From: Luidia sarsii
Lineage: Eukaryota; Echinodermata; Asteroidea; Paxillosida; Luidiidae
Assembly (NCBI GenBank): GCA_949987565.1
Contig: OX465102.1
Span: 11,920,763 to 11,984,762 of the forward strand
DNA length: 64,000 bases
Direction: 5' to 3'
Within the stretch, counting starts at the first letter, position 1, and every line of letters begins with the position of its first letter. The translations under genes and the position numbers were made by a program. This document shows, piece after piece, positions 43,480-56,782 of this stretch. A model generated the notes under the pieces. It was not told the DNA's origin and made no database searches. It saw only the letters and a list, made by a program, of their open reading frames with translations.

Positions 43480-44100
43480 AAACCCAATCATCAGCACCCC
43501 ATTCACCGGAAACCCACCAAACAGGCATCCATCCACCAGTAACCCAACCAGCACAGGCCCATCCACCAGGAACCGATCCACTCGAAACTAAGTCACGAGA
43601 AACCCATTCACCAGGAACCCAACCCCCAGACACCCATCCACCATGCATCCATTTACCAGGAACCCATCCACCAGAGTACCATCCACCAGGAACCCATCCA
43701 CCAGGAACGCATCAACCAGACACCCATCCACAAGGCACCCATCCAGCTGGAACCCAACCAGCAGAGTCCCATCCACCAGGAACTGATCCACTCGACACTC
43801 ATCCACTAGAAACCCAATCATCAGCACCCCATTCACCGGAAACCCACCAAACAGGCATCCATCCACCAGAAACCCAACCAGCACAGGCCCATCCACCAGG
43901 AACCGATCCACTCGAAACTAAGTCACGAGAAACCCAATCACCAGGACCCCATCCACCACAAACCCACCAACCAGGCATCCATCCAGCAGGAACCCAACCA
44001 GCTGCACAGGCCCATCCACGAGGAACTGATCCATACGACCCGATCACTATAGGAAGCCATCCACCAGACACCCATCCACTAGACACACACCCATCAGGAA
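43194..44100. repeat. Mirror of 15-bp minisatellite
   Basis: Reverse complement of 27,029-27,935 with both 329-bp higher-order units. A single C is missing at about 43,215 (ATACCATCC against ATACCCATCC), which changes the reading frame of the GPCR tail. Confidence 0.92.
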
Positions 44101-45335
44101 CCCTCAGTCAGCTCACAATAATTAACAATGATATGTAGTTATAAGCAAGCCAGTGGCGAGAATCTGGAAGTGTACATAGCCATAGGGTACATCTTCAACG
44201 TCCACCAGGTTGCCGATAGCTGTAGGGGTAAGTGGACAGCACGACCTCCAAAATATGACGGGAAAATCAAAGCCATACGTTTGTATACAAATCAAAGCCA
44301 TACGTTTGTACTTGGCGAAGAAAAACAAAGACACGTTTGTATTAATGTCTTGCCCTTATAAGAAAAAAACATTTTTCTGAACTAGCACCGACAAGAGGTC
44401 CCCATTCACAACCATTGTAAAGAGTTAGCTTGGGGGATTCCTCACGGACCACCCCTGGGATTCCCCGTTGCCATTGCACTTGTCGTCTTCGCGATATTGG
44501 CATGTATGCGTTTTGGGATTGTAGTTTATTTTTTACTGTAATAGTTTATCACTTTCCTTTTTGGTCGTGTTGGTTGTAAAGCACTTCTGGGTTTTATGTA
44601 AGGCGCTGTCATTATTATTAGCTGAGATCTGTTTACCACAAACCCTTTTCTCGATGAAGATATTTCAAACTCAGTGGAACAGTCGACCCACCTTTTCCAT
44701 CGGTTTTATGCCGAAGTGCCTGTAATGGAAAACGTCGGTCTTGCCAATACCACTGTGGACCTATTTCTTTCCATTCGGAAGTTTCTCATGATTTTCATTG
44801 TTGGCACGGGTAGCCGATGGTACCCCGTTCCCGAACCACCCGATATTGCCTAGGCCTGGATGGATCAGGTCCGGCAACCAAGATAGCCACAGACCCTCTG
44901 GCCTTTAGCCGAGGCTCGGTCCCCGTCATTCAAAATAAATGCTTGAAAAATTAGATAATTTGTTCCCACTGAGGTCAAAGCTTCACTGTGTATATAACAC
45001 AACCTGGACAATTTCAGACTTGAATAAATCCTGGCCAGGATTCGGATTGGCATAACCTATTATGGATAAGCTACAGCAGTTGAAACCGACTGCACTGAAG
45101 CATTGGCAGAAGTTCATTATCACAGTACTGATTTTTAGACTAGTCATCAAGAATAGACTGTCTTTTACAGAATGTATTATACAAACCACCGTATCTTTAT
45201 TTACAATGGATAGGTCACAACAGTTAAAGCAGGCTGTATAGCTCTATTGAAGACCTTTGATCATCCTACGATGGAATCCCAGTGACTGAGTTTTGCCACA
45301 TTATACTAAGGCCACCTAGGCTATAGTAAAACCCA
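44101..45335. other. Right-arm intergenic DNA between GPCR copies
   Basis: Mirror of 25,794-27,028. No gene seen. Confidence 0.4.
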
Positions 45336-45622
45336 CAGTTTCAGTCGGCCCGGCCCTGCTTTTACTGGCCACTGACACCCAAGCAGTGCTCCGATGGCCA
45401 CTGCACTGTCAGACGCATTGAAGATTTGTTTCTTTTAATTTGTTGGACGGCCTTAGGCTTCCTACATGCCTGCAGTCCCATCGGTTAAGACAAAGCAAGC
45501 AAATACGACTGGGGTGACTTTGCTTGGAAAGAGCAAAAGTAAAAGTGGGGGAGAGAGGGAGGGGAATTTCTTAGCGAGGGGCGAACTGTAAACGGGGATA
45601 TCTAGTTTTGACTTTCACTTTT
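45336..45622. repeat. Mirror of upstream block of truncated GPCR, 13-bp shorter
   Basis: Reverse complement of 25,494-25,793 but missing about 13 bp around CTGTTGCCAAAAGC. The loss is bounded by short AGC repeats, the pattern of a microhomology deletion. Private to this arm. Confidence 0.75.
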
Positions 45623-45767
45623 GTCAAGTGTCACTTTCATTTGACATGGGAAAGTTGCAATAAATAAAAAAGCAAGGACTCTCCGCAGGGCTGTGAACGG
45701 TGTGAACGGAGACGACAGTGACATCCAACCCGGTGGAACGAAAACAGAAAGTCTGAAAGAAAGAAGA

Positions 45768-46292
45768 ATGGAGACGGGCCAACTCCCGCAGGACTATGGA
45801 CAGGTTTGGGCCAGAATAAATAGTTTCAAGGAGAGGCTAGTATACCCAATGCAGCTGTGCCACCTTACCATCGCATCCATGGGTCTCCTGCTCAATGCTC
45901 TCTTCCTCCTGGTGGTGTTTCGTGTCAGATCCATGCGTACCGGTCTCAACATCCTCCTGGCCGTCGCCGATTCTCTGTTTCTAATAAGCGCCATGGTCAT
46001 GGCGCTAAGGACTCTTGTCAAAAAGACCATCGGTTGGGTATCGGATGATTTGACCCGTCCGATGTCGTTTACACCAGATAGCCATCGTGTATTTTTTACC
46101 CCAGAGTCCAGACTACAATCAGCTTTCTACCGGGGTGGATTTTATCGGTCGGATGAATTCAACCGATACTCAACCGATGATCTTTTTGACAAGAGACCTA
46201 ACCTTCCGGGAGGGTTTGACGCTGGCCTATATTTGATCAATATTAAGTTACTACCCGTAGCCTGTGAGGTGACGGCGCCCTCATTACAGTGA
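45768..46292 (+). pseudogene. Mirror of truncated GPCR paralogue
   Basis: Same truncated gene on the plus strand. TM1 and the four-residue TM2 deletion are identical. A small length difference inside the MITE puts the exit in another frame, so LTFREG is not regained and the frame runs on to 46,292. Both copies lack TM3-TM7. Confidence 0.8.
46012..46195. mobile_element. Mirror of foldback MITE in GPCR pseudogene
   Basis: CTCTTGTCAAAAAGACCATC at 46,012 and TGATCTTTTTGACAAGAG ending at 46,195. It is 184 bp, against 183 in the left arm. Confidence 0.85.
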
Positions 46293-46380
46293 CCTGAGTC
46301 TTTGGATGGGGAAAGCAGTTTTGTAAAAGCCCCCCCCCCAAAAAAAAAAAAGGATACAACAAATAAAAAAAAATGCTCCA

Positions 46381-46481
46381 AATTACCCCAAATGCAAATT
46401 TAATCGGTTGGCAACATTTCTGAAAATAATATTAATAACAAGGCCAGACGTTTCGATCCTGGCAAGACCTTTCTCAAAGAC
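46381..46481. mobile_element. Mirror of palindromic MITE remnant
   Basis: Reverse complement of 24,640-24,740 (CAGACGTTTCGATCCTGGCA with one GGCC arm). Confidence 0.55.
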
Positions 46482-46866
46482 AATTCTGCCTTTTATTAAG
46501 CATGTTTTTTGCCCATTCCATTGTTCGTTTCTATTTTTGTAGTTATAGCCATTATAGCTGTTCTTTCTATGCCAGCAGGCACGACAATGTACATGTCGTA
46601 TGTATATAACCTTGGTGGCTGCAGCTTCTGTTGTCCTTCGTACTGGCCTGGCGACAGCTGTCATCACTTCATCATTTTATAGTTCAGTGAGTGGAAACTG
46701 ATGAACATTTTATATCGGAACACATAATTCCGTAGAAGAGTCCCACATGGTTTGTACACAGGATGTTAACTGGTGGCTGTAACTATATGACCTCTTTCCC
46801 TCTTGTCCAGTGCAAATCGACCTACCATTCGGCCGGGTCAGGTAGTGGGTACCCTCATTGAAATAC

Positions 46867-47117
46867 GTGACCCGGCACAGCATAATGAGGAATAACCCCA
46901 CTTTTGAGATTTAGAGGTTTTCTAATGATGTCAAAGAGTATACCATTAGCTTTCAAATGATATCAAAATATAATATCCTCTAACACTTAAAATTTCCGAA
47001 ATTACAAACAATAGAAAATTGATATGTGATCGAATTGTGAAGATACTTTAACTTCAGGCGTTGTTTACTTAAAAAGTGTTTTGGTGGGATATTCCTCATG
47101 TCGTTGTGCCGGGTCAC
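46867..47117. mobile_element. Mirror of GTGACCCGGCAC MITE
   Basis: Reverse complement of 24,004-24,254, exactly the same length (251 bp). Confidence 0.8.
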
Positions 47118-49003
47118 ATGTATTCTCCTAAAATCATTACAAGCTTAATATATCTATGGTTGATAATACTAGGTGAAGTATTAAATAAACGCTGAGGAGT
47201 ATTTTCTTAGAGAATCGGAGGAACCTTTCGGTGTGTCTCATAGGGTTTGCACACAGTGTGTGAATACAAGTTTTAACCCTCAAATAGCCGGCTTATTTTA
47301 AACATCCCACAGCCGTATTCCGCCCCCCTCTCAGATCTCGGTCGTTCAATGATGGATTCAAATGATATTGACAGGGTTATAGAGAATTGCATAATGGACA
47401 TTTGTGTAAACTTTCATTTGAAAAAAAGAAATGTTTTGTCTAATTATAACTCATTAATTATTCATGGTTCATTTTTTCTTGTTTGTTATTGAATTTCCTA
47501 TTTTTGTATTGAATTTGCCAAATTTGCATAAATTTTACAATGATAATGAAACCCGAAGAACCAATAATTGCATACAGCAATATTAATCAGGTAATTGTAC
47601 AAAAGAATTCCTGTAAAGAAATACCCTATGCACCCTGGTTACCATGCTTTTATGTAGTGCAAGTCAATTTAAACATTTCTGTCAAACTATACAATGGTCC
47701 TGACAACAATATCATTGTCAGAGAACGGCACGTCCAATTTTAATAAGATTGGTGTTAAAATTTGCCTAAGAAGATTGCCAAAAAAGTCATGAAGCCTCTA
47801 CACGCAGAAAAAAAAAATCACCGAGACGCTATATAAAATACAGGGGGGGGGCGGCGGAATCCGCCCTGCTCTTTGAGTGTTAAAAAAGCCCAACCTTTGG
47901 CATTTTCTGCAGGCTTGGTATCGTCTAGCATTGGCTAGACCCTCTCGAGCTTGCTCGTGGTAGTCTGTAAAATATGAGTACCAGAATCTTCGCTCAACAT
48001 TTTGTCTGGCACCCTCATCGGTCCAAACGTAAATTCTATTTCCGCACTCCTACTAAAGAACAACCCCAAAACAGGCAGAAACAAAAAGGAGCTTCGTCAT
48101 TCTGGGTATAGAAAGAAAGGTTTGTTTTTATGAACCAAAGTAATCGAGATGACTCTGATCCAGAATTACTGCTTATTCACAACGCAAGGATGGACAACGC
48201 AAGACAGTATACTAGCAATACAAAAAAAACACAACTCTGATGTATTTAGTATTCCATCGGTCGCGGGGTGATTGAATTGAGTGAGTGAAACTTAACATGG
48301 AGTGTCTATAGCATGCATGGTAATGATGTCCATTGCTTAGAATGTGTTTTTACATGATTGCGTTGAATTTTATTCAGATGCAGTTGCATAAAATTATTGT
48401 TGAACATAATTATAAAAGAGTCAAATCAATTATTGATTTAGCTAATACGAACAAACGCATGAACAAACATACGAACAAACAAAATAATTAACATATATTA
48501 AACAAACCAACACAAATAAAACAACTAAACAAACCCGGAAAGCCCTAGGCAGACAATCGTAGGGGAATTTTGCCAATCCAGCCGCCGATTAATCGATTGA
48601 GCAACCACTGTGGAAAGATTTGAAAGTGTCTTCTTCGAGCAGAAATCTGAAAACGATAAGTACATTGTTTGTCAGTACGAAGTTTCTTATGATTCCACTA
48701 AGTCATGGAATCAAACATCTCAACAATTTTATTGAATGTAGAACGCTCTGATAAGAAAATAAATGAAAATCCCGTCACTTCCATTACATTTAAAAACAAT
48801 TCTGGTTGTTTTTGCCTACGAGAGATCCAAAGTATTTTGGAGTTTGGAGTTCTTTGTTGAAGTGCAGCGACTCGTTCGCCCACGTTCAAAATAAATCAAA
48901 TTTAGATTGGGCGATTTGATTGGCCCAACGGCATATTAATGACATCTCCAGAATACTAACGTAAAGACCTATGGGGAATTTCAACGTTGGGTGACACTGT
49001 CCC
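47118..49003. other. Right-arm AT-rich intergenic DNA
   Basis: Mirror of 22,126-24,003, with a net difference of about 14 bp. Apart from the weak exon candidate at 47,895-48,049, nothing is recognised. Confidence 0.35.
47895..48049 (-). other. Mirror of candidate exon
   Basis: Reverse complement of 23,067-23,221, with the acceptor-like and donor-like edges kept and one Gly-to-Arg change. Confidence 0.2.
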
Positions 49004-49239
49004 CTTTGTTGAAAATGCCTTTATTACCTTTTGCACAATTCACAGACCGAATATTATTCACATTTTTGTATAAATAATAGATAACTACTACAGCATGTGC
49101 AATACCGTATAATGTACTTTCGATCTGAACACGTTACCGGTATGCAAGCTGCTGCTTTGAACATGCAAAGCGCGAAAAACACAAACCATTATTCACAAAG
49201 AATATAGCAAATAAAAAAATCGATTGCATTACCACCCTA
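49004..49239. repeat. Mirror of direct repeat D, copy 2
   Basis: Reverse complement of 21,890-22,125. Confidence 0.7.
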
Positions 49240-49266
49240 CTAAAATTTGAATAGAGTTATATACAA

Positions 49267-49426
49267 AAATGTTGCAAACTGCTTACTGACTAAAATTACC
49301 AAAATGCAAATCTCAAATTTTAGTGGGCCTGACGTTTCGATCCTAGCAGGACCTTTCTCAAAGGCCTCTGAGAGAGTTCCTGCTAGGATCGAAACGTCAG
49401 GCCCACTACATTTTTAATTTTGAATA
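49267..49426. mobile_element. Mirror of palindromic MITE copy 2
   Basis: Reverse complement of 21,703-21,862. The loop sequence differs slightly between palindrome arms. Confidence 0.8.
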
Positions 49427-50538
49427 ATGTAATTTCCACATTGAACAGATTTAGTAGCCACTTAATCATCATAATCATACGTCAATGCCAGAAACCACCC
49501 ACGTAAATTGACCTTCTCTTTCGCCTGCAGTTCGAATTTTAAACATCTTGCATGTCACTGGTAAGCTTACACTTGTAATATGAAATAATGTATTGTGAAA
49601 TATACTGAACATAAAAAGGTAACCAACCTAAAACCGAATTCAGGTAGAAGTCAAAATGCTAGTACACCATCAATCAGGTCTACTGGCGCCTTTGGGTGAC
49701 GCCCCAAAAAGCCGAAAGGGGCATATCCAGTTGTCTGATGATACAGATGTGCTAATAAAACAACACATCCCTTTCCTATTAATACATTCATTTTGGGGGA
49801 GGAATTTGAGAAGTACCTGCGTGACCGGCTCTTGCGGTGAAACGGCAACGCGTCCAGCACAAAATAATACACATTTGCTTTTGAGTCCTGTAATGACTGT
49901 AGTGATTATACTCGGACCGAGAAAGTGACACATATTGCTTTCTCTTTGCTGCAGCCAAATACAGCATTTATTTTGACCAAACAATGTGGTGTCGGATACC
50001 AAGGTTTACTTTTCAACCTTTTGCATAAGGCAAACCGGCACATTTTTTTCTAGGGATTAGAGGACAGTCATTATGTTCATGTGACAGAATTACATAAATC
50101 AACAAATAAGCCATTGAAACATACCATCCGGTCGAACCAATGCAATGTACCATTCGGAAAGAACAAGCTTGTTATTGTAGTAGCGTGTACATGTAGAAGG
50201 TATTATCACGCATAGAGTTTACAGTCGTGTACTGCTCGTGACGGCAATGGCAGAATGCAAGGTCGCGGTATCGCGGTAAACCTCTTCGCGCAGCCAGGGC
50301 CCCCTTTTCAGTGCCTTTGACTGCCATATTGATTTGCTTTTTATTAAATGTGTTATTTTCAAAACTAAACAATCGGGAAAGATATCAATGTGTGAAAGAA
50401 ACCAATAAGGGAAGACGAACTGTACAAGGGAGTCAGACCTGGCAACATTCAGACATCCGTGTGGCTTTTGTGAGTCACTTGACAACACTTACTGTCTGGC
50501 AAGGGTAGAAAAACTTTCATCTTATTGGTGAAATGTGC

Positions 50539-50767
50539 ACGATGACTGTCCCCATTGTTGGACAATTGTCTTTTGCACGATTCACAGAGCGAATAATTGA
50601 TAACTAATACAGCATGTGCAATACCATACGATGTACTTTCGATCAGAACACGTTATGCAAACTAATTATCCCGTCGCCAGCACAGCTGTTATGAACATGC
50701 AGACCGTGAGAAACATAAATCAGTACAGTGTGTATTCACAAAACGTATTAAATTTAAAAGATCGATT
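50539..50767. repeat. Mirror of direct repeat D, copy 1
   Basis: Reverse complement of 20,362-20,590. Confidence 0.7.
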
Positions 50768-51503
50768 GCAAAATAATATGCCCACACGGCATCACATAGG
50801 CCCACTCAGCCATACTGGGGCGCGTGGAGACACGGACCATTCTAAACTAGGCCCAGCGGCCAAGACATGGTTCACAGAAACACAGGCAAGGCCCAGCGGC
50901 CGCCTCGAAGCACATGGATATCACACGTACCTGATTAGGCCAACATGGCCTGGACATGAATGCACACATTGAGTGATGGCCCAACTGTCTGACGCTGAAG
51001 AGGATAACCCCCGTCGGCAATGCCATTAATTCTAACACTTAACACATAACGTTTGACCTGGGTACATTCGTGCCAAACTATATCTTTCCCCGTGGTGCAT
51101 CAAAGAAAGATTATGATTGTGCTCACTTAATAATGAACTTTTATCATGAGCCCGAGGTAGTAATATAAACACGGACTATTAATGGCATTAGAAGCAAGTA
51201 AAGCAAGCTATTGGCTGTCTTAGTCCCGTTAGGAAATGGCCGATTTTTCTGGACAAACTCAGGGTTTAAAAGTCCCCCACCAGGAAACATGCTCAATGGT
51301 GGCAAATGAGAGCTAAAACCTGAAAAACCCCGTGAATGTCCATATAAATCGTCATATGACGAGTATAGGCTGATTTATACTGAAACAACAGGTGCAAGTA
51401 TAAAACTGAATAACAGCTGGTGGCTTGGGGATGGTGGAGGGTAACAGATTGGATTTCAGCGTACGTAATCTGGCCGGTTCACCTTTGACGACTGGAACAC
51501 TAC

Positions 51504-51689
51504 AGCCTCTCAACCCAGGTTCAGAGATTCTTGGCCCGGGTTGAAAATTGATTTTTTTTTTCAACCCCGCATTCAGCCCGGTATCGTTTCACACTTGATT
51601 CATGCAAACTGAGCTTATTTCAACCCGGGGCAACTTCAACACATAGATTGCACCGCGAACTCAACTCGGTTCTTTTCACACTATCGTTT
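51504..51689. mobile_element. Mirror of GTTGAA-rich foldback element
   Basis: Reverse complement of 19,440-19,625. Confidence 0.45.
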
Positions 51690-52398
51690 TTCGATATGAT
51701 TTGAAAGCCCACATTGTAAGCGTTCTTTGGCATAATTATATCAGAGCTCTATACCCCTTCCTTTCTGTAGTTATAACATATATGCATAGTAATTAGGTCC
51801 ATGGAGTTAAAATTACAAAAAGCGACAAAAGGCTTTGAAAAATCTAATTATGCAATGTGGTGTAGAAGCGTAAATTTCAATTAGTAACCAACATGTCCCT
51901 ATGTCATACCCATGTTCATTTTTGTGAATAAAACCTGTACTGAAGTACTGTAGATATGATTTCATTAAGAAAACAAACATTCAAAATTTTACAAAAAATT
52001 CCAACCTCTCAACATTGAACCAGGCCATTGCATGCAAATGCATAGCGCGACTTATATCGTCCCTTTCCCTGAGTGGGTCACATTATTGTATTGAACAATC
52101 TGTTGAAGTGTGTGGGAGGAGAATGAGGATGGCAGGACACTGCTTGCGACACAGGAGCTATTTACAAATCCCCTCATTCTCTGAGAGCCTAAACAGGGTA
52201 CAACAAGAAGAGGGAGAAGTCGGGCCACTTACATCAGTATTCTGAAGAAAGACACTGGCCTTGATAGCATCAGTGAACTGAGGACGGCCATGCTGGATAG
52301 AGAGGTCTGGAGGGGCTAATTATAGAAGTATGTTCATGGAACCCGAGATAACATAGGCTAAAACCACTCCGTGCTCTAGAATTAGTATTACATGTAGT

Positions 52399-52557
52399 AG
52401 TTGATATACAAAAATGTTGCAAACTGCTTACTGACTAAAATTACCAAAATGTAAATCTTAAAATTTAGTGGGCCTGACGTTTCGATCCTAGCAGGACCTT
52501 TCTCAAAGGCAGAGAAAGTTCCTGCTAGGATCGAAACGTCAGGCCCACTAAATTTTA
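52399..52557. mobile_element. Mirror of palindromic MITE copy 1
   Basis: Reverse complement of 18,572-18,730. Confidence 0.8.
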
Positions 52558-52883
52558 ACATGTAGCAGTTCAATACAATTGATTTATTTTGTCTATTCAG
52601 GGTTCTCCTCGGGATGTTTCCAAACTGTGTGGAATTCCTGTGTGGTTTACCAACAATTTACCAAGCCATGGCGTGGGGTTCGGTGCCCACCTATATAAGG
52701 GCGGCTCGGAAAGTTTTTGGAAGTCCTTAAGAATGCTCTCTGCTGCATATTAGAACATTTCCTGGGCCACTTTTTGTCAGGAGAAAACATGTGTGGGGTC
52801 GTGTGTGGGGTCGATCTTGTAAGTTCTAATTCTGTGAATAGAGTGTCTCCCCATTCCACAGTTGGGAGCTTTTAGTATTTTTC

Positions 52884-53177
52884 TGTACACTGTCAGGATT
52901 TTCGGTATTATGTTGATAAGGTACCTAGCCCACGAAAATGTCCACAGTGTACACATGGCATGGAGAGAATGGTAAAATGTTACCCCGATGGTACTGAGAT
53001 GTTGACGGTAGAATGTAGACCTTTCCAAGGTAATTGCATTCTATCAGTTCATGGACAATTTTCCTTCTGGGAAAGAAGTCATTAACCTCCTCTTGGTGGT
53101 CTCTGTTAGTGTTACGTTGTGTTCTAGAGAACCAATACCGACAATAAGTATGCTAACAAACTAATTAATATTTTCTA
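52884..53177. repeat. Mirror of continuous dispersed repeat B
   Basis: Reverse complement of 17,952-18,245. One visible difference: CTAGCCCACG here against the reverse complement of CGTGGCCTAG on the left. Confidence 0.65.
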
Positions 53178-53339
53178 CATTAAACAGTACTCTTAAATTG
53201 CTTTATAATGAGTATATAACATTCGATTTTTTTAAGGGGCAAAGCAGGCAAACAAAATTGAAACTTTCAACTTGGTGCTTACACCAGGCATATTTACATT
53301 TAAGTCTTACCTAAAAAAGAATATTTTGGGCCAATTTTC

Positions 53340-54698
53340 CTACCAGGGATACCAGCCACCAATACCATAGGAAGAGTTCATCATTTCCTTAGGTCGACAG
53401 GACTTCGCAAATCCTGTATCTCTCAAATACCGACGCCTTAATTGACCTTTCTTTTTCATGTCGACAGCAGTAAACAAGTCTTCGAATAGCCGAACTTCAA
53501 ACGTCGAAAAGAGCGGGCGTCCTATCACAATGCTACCGTGATATCGCCACTCCATGTACTTGGCGTACTTGACAGGGTCCGAGTCTAAGACTTTAAGGTA
53601 GCTGGCTAAATCTTCCATGGATTTGAAATCGGAGAGATGTATGAAAGAATTGTGCGGCAAAATCTCCTCGTAGTCTCGTCTTGTTGGACCGTATACAATG
53701 GGCACTGTGCCGTACATGAGCGGCTTCTCCCATACCTTCTCCGTGATGTAGTCACCACATTCGCCGTTTTCCACGGCCAAGTAGAACTTGTATTTCCCAA
53801 GCAAATCTGACGTGCATTTTTTGGACAGGACCGGCTTACACTTCAGCTGACCACAGTTTCCATAAATATCAACAGGTACGTGCTTCTTTAATGTCCGGGC
53901 AAATATCAGTCTCGGCCACGTGGTGGAATGACAATTACTGGCTATCCACAGAACCATCTTCGTTTTACCTTGAACCCACTGCTGGGGCGTCTTCGTCTGA
54001 TTGCAAAGTTGTCTGCTCGTGTCCAGGTAACCGAAAGGGATCCAGATGTCTGAAGATCTATGAAACGTCCACATGACGTCAACTGGGGTCTTGAAGACAT
54101 GTGGCATTGGCCTCTCCGACGAAAAATACATAAATGTTTGGTTCGGGTTTGTTGTGAGCAAGACCTTTCCTTCCGGCGGGTTTGTTAGTTGAATAAAGTT
54201 AAACACTACCACATCCATGTGCTTAAACCGAGCCAGGTCATTGCTGAAAACCAAGTCTATGCTGCAGTTGTTCGGAAACTTGATCTCCGATGTGACCACA
54301 CCCCCGACAGTTTTCTTTCGGAGACTGGACAGAATGTGGTGGTTGGCGAGTAGTTTGGTTTTGTCGTAGAGGACCGCTCCGAGGTGGCACCGACCCTCCT
54401 GGTCCAGATAGGGCGGCGCGGAGGAGCTCCGCTCGGCGTCGTCGTCGGCTCTTGACGAGAGGGCGACCGACAGTACCGGTACTTCGGCGATCACTTCATC
54501 TTGTCCGTATCCTCCCCGGGAGACGTTCACGACAAGGTGCCTCGGGCGAGTCTCGTATTTGTGCGAGGTGTACACGACGGTGATGCTGAGAAGGCACAGA
54601 GTACTGAGAATCAGCACACGAAACGCAAACCCCTGGGGACGAAAACGTTCCATGGGAGAAGTTACATGAGATAGATGGGAGGGTTGTTGAGCGCACAT
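53340..54698 (-). CDS. Alpha-1,3-fucosyltransferase (glycosyltransferase family 10), 452 aa
   Basis: Predicted Golgi type II membrane enzyme that transfers fucose from GDP-fucose to glycan acceptors. A short cytosolic tail is followed by a hydrophobic anchor at residues 26-43 and a variable stem to about 100. The catalytic domain has VMWTFHRSSDIWIPFGYLD (208-226), MVLWIASNCHS (248-258), VDIYGNCG (276-283) and KYKFYLAVENGECGDYITEK (302-321), the hallmark GT10 donor-site block, then GTVPIVYG and YAKYMEW. N-glycosylation sequons lie at 58, 144, 186, 233 and 441. Family members usually run 360-450 residues, so the length is normal. The ATG at codon 1 is used here. An ATGG at codon 16 is an alternative start that keeps the anchor. 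No introns are evident. Acceptor specificity (Lewis-type or core) cannot be told. Confidence 0.92.
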   Translation of the reverse strand: MCAQQPSHLSHVTSPMERFRPQGFAFRVLILSTLCLLSITVVYTSHKYETRPRHLVVNVSRGGYGQDEVIAEVPVLSVALSSRADDDAERSSSAPPYLDQEGRCHLGAVLYDKTKLLANHHILSSLRKKTVGGVVTSEIKFPNNCSIDLVFSNDLARFKHMDVVVFNFIQLTNPPEGKVLLTTNPNQTFMYFSSERPMPHVFKTPVDVMWTFHRSSDIWIPFGYLDTSRQLCNQTKTPQQWVQGKTKMVLWIASNCHSTTWPRLIFARTLKKHVPVDIYGNCGQLKCKPVLSKKCTSDLLGKYKFYLAVENGECGDYITEKVWEKPLMYGTVPIVYGPTRRDYEEILPHNSFIHLSDFKSMEDLASYLKVLDSDPVKYAKYMEWRYHGSIVIGRPLFSTFEVRLFEDLFTAVDMKKKGQLRRRYLRDTGFAKSCRPKEMMNSSYGIGGWYPW

Positions 54699-55315
54699 GT
54701 CCCCACGACAAAGGGGTGGACAGAAACTGTATTATTTTTATGAAACCATAATGCATGGGGCATAGTTTGCAAACTTGCTTTCGTTAGCTGCTACCGCTCC
54801 CCATCTTTCTTAATTACCGACTGATAATTACCATTTCTCCGCCCTGACTCATTCCGATGGGTAGATGACTAGATACAGCCGGGACACAGCTAGCAGTGCT
54901 GCACAGAATTAGAAAGGAACGACACACAGCGTAAATGTCCTGGACAGCTACTCCCAACACGATCCACGAACGACGCAATATTCAACGGCCCTCATCAACG
55001 AGATAAACCTCCAACCAATAGCCTATTAACAATTCAGTCATCTCGCACCCCATCCCTAACTCTGTTACATATTCCCCTAACTACTCTCCATCCATGTTGT
55101 TACCCGTTTCTTACTCATCCACCCCGTCTTACACTTAAATTGTATCTACCTTGTGATTCCAGCACGACTTGGTAACAGATGAACTTCTCTCGTGGGCTAT
55201 ATTCGACTTTACGTCATCAAAGCGAACGTAGAGCTGCACTGTGGAAGTAGCTGCAGCCAACCAGATTTCTTTTATTTCTAATTCTGCATATCATAGGCCA
55301 CAGCTGACGACTCGA
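54699..55315. other. Upstream region of intact fucosyltransferase
   Basis: Mirror of 15,813-16,430. No defined promoter element could be assigned. Confidence 0.35.
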
Positions 55316-56105
55316 TTTTGATATTGGGCCAACAGAGGGCGCTACAACATTGCCATGGGGATACAGAACACTAAATCGAACTCCCATTGAACACTTTTCC
55401 AAAACACTCACGTTCAAAGCCAATAATATCCCACACCCAAAAGTCTCTCAGTTCTTGTAGCTTTACTGAAAATTGTAGATTGGACCTTCATGTCTCAGAT
55501 TCTTTTCAATTTTAGTGCTCTTAGCAGATTCGATTTTTTGCTAATTACACCCAGAAAAAAACACCTCCAAAATGTGTTGCCGTCCAAGCCGAATTTCTGC
55601 AAGGATTTTGGGATGGACCCCTCCACTTCCACAGCCAAATAGGGCCACATTTAAAGCCGGATATGGTCCAAATTACATAACAAATTGAAGAGTGAACACC
55701 CAGGTTGTCTTAAGCAATGTATCAGTTAATTAGCCTCCAAAGACCCCTTATCAAAAAAAAATTGTGGGTACACACTTTATAATAATCAGTTCGGCGGAGC
55801 CATCTTGGATGGATTTTGTGTGCTGCACCCTCGGGGTGCAGAACACTAAATCGAGCTCTCATTGAACACTTTACAAAAACACTCACTCTCAAAGCCAATT
55901 ATCCCACACCCAGAAGTTTCTCAGTTCTTGTGGCTGTACTTAAAATTGTAGTTTGGACCTTCAACTCTCAGATAATTTTCGATTCTTTTCTTTGTGCCCT
56001 TAATTGTACAACGTGTCAGAGACCCCTGATGAAAACAAGTTTTGGGTCCACACTTTATGATAATCAGCTCGTCGGAGCCATCTTGGATGGATTTTGTGTG
56101 CTGCA
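55316..56105. repeat. Mirror of dispersed repeat copies 2 and 3
   Basis: Reverse complement of 15,023-15,812, with the same shortened and full units in reversed order. Confidence 0.75.
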
Positions 56106-56782
56106 ACCATTGGACAAAACAATGTAAAGACACATTTACTCCATGCGATTGGTCGCCAGTCGCGCGCTGATGTCTCTTCCCGAACATTCAGACATGTGCA
56201 ATGTCCCGGTGTGGCGGACTCAGATTTTCGCCGGAATCACGGTCCGCATGACCATGCCTGCGCACTGCGATCAAATTCAGTCCATGTTTTCGGCTGGATT
56301 GAGATGTCAGGTCAAGCAGCCTGTGCTACAACTGTCATGGCGGCTCCCATATGCAGTACGCGTGTAGATCGCTTCGGAGAGCATCGCGAGGCGATTTCGA
56401 AGTTGGCGTGCATTGACTTTGCATGATCAGTGGGGCGGTGTTGGTCAGATTATAGATGGTCTCATTATTTTGGAGTCTGATCCACACGCCTGACGTTTAA
56501 CATGACCCTATAGCATGATGTTTTAAAGGTAAAATATCATGACAGGTATGTTCTGTGACTCGAATACAAATCTGCAGCCAGCAGATTTAATTCAGCCACC
56601 CATCGACGCACTTGGCAGTAGTTCTCCTCAACGGATTTTCAAGTGCCTTTAGTCAATTCTGGCCTGTCCCCACTTAATATGGCAGCCCTCGCTCCCAGCC
56701 TAACTTGCAGCACGGAGTATCCTATCTGTCAATGTATGGGAAGTCTTTAGGGTTTTGAGCATGCTAAAATTGAACAATTAAG
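56106..56782. other. Right-arm unassigned DNA
   Basis: Mirror of 14,346-15,022. No gene seen. Confidence 0.35.

Larger units (their letters stand above)
49427..52398. other. Right-arm intergenic DNA with D repeat and foldback element
   Basis: Mirror of 18,731-21,702. Contents listed separately are direct repeat D copy 1 and the GTTGAA-rich element. No gene seen in the rest. Confidence 0.4.
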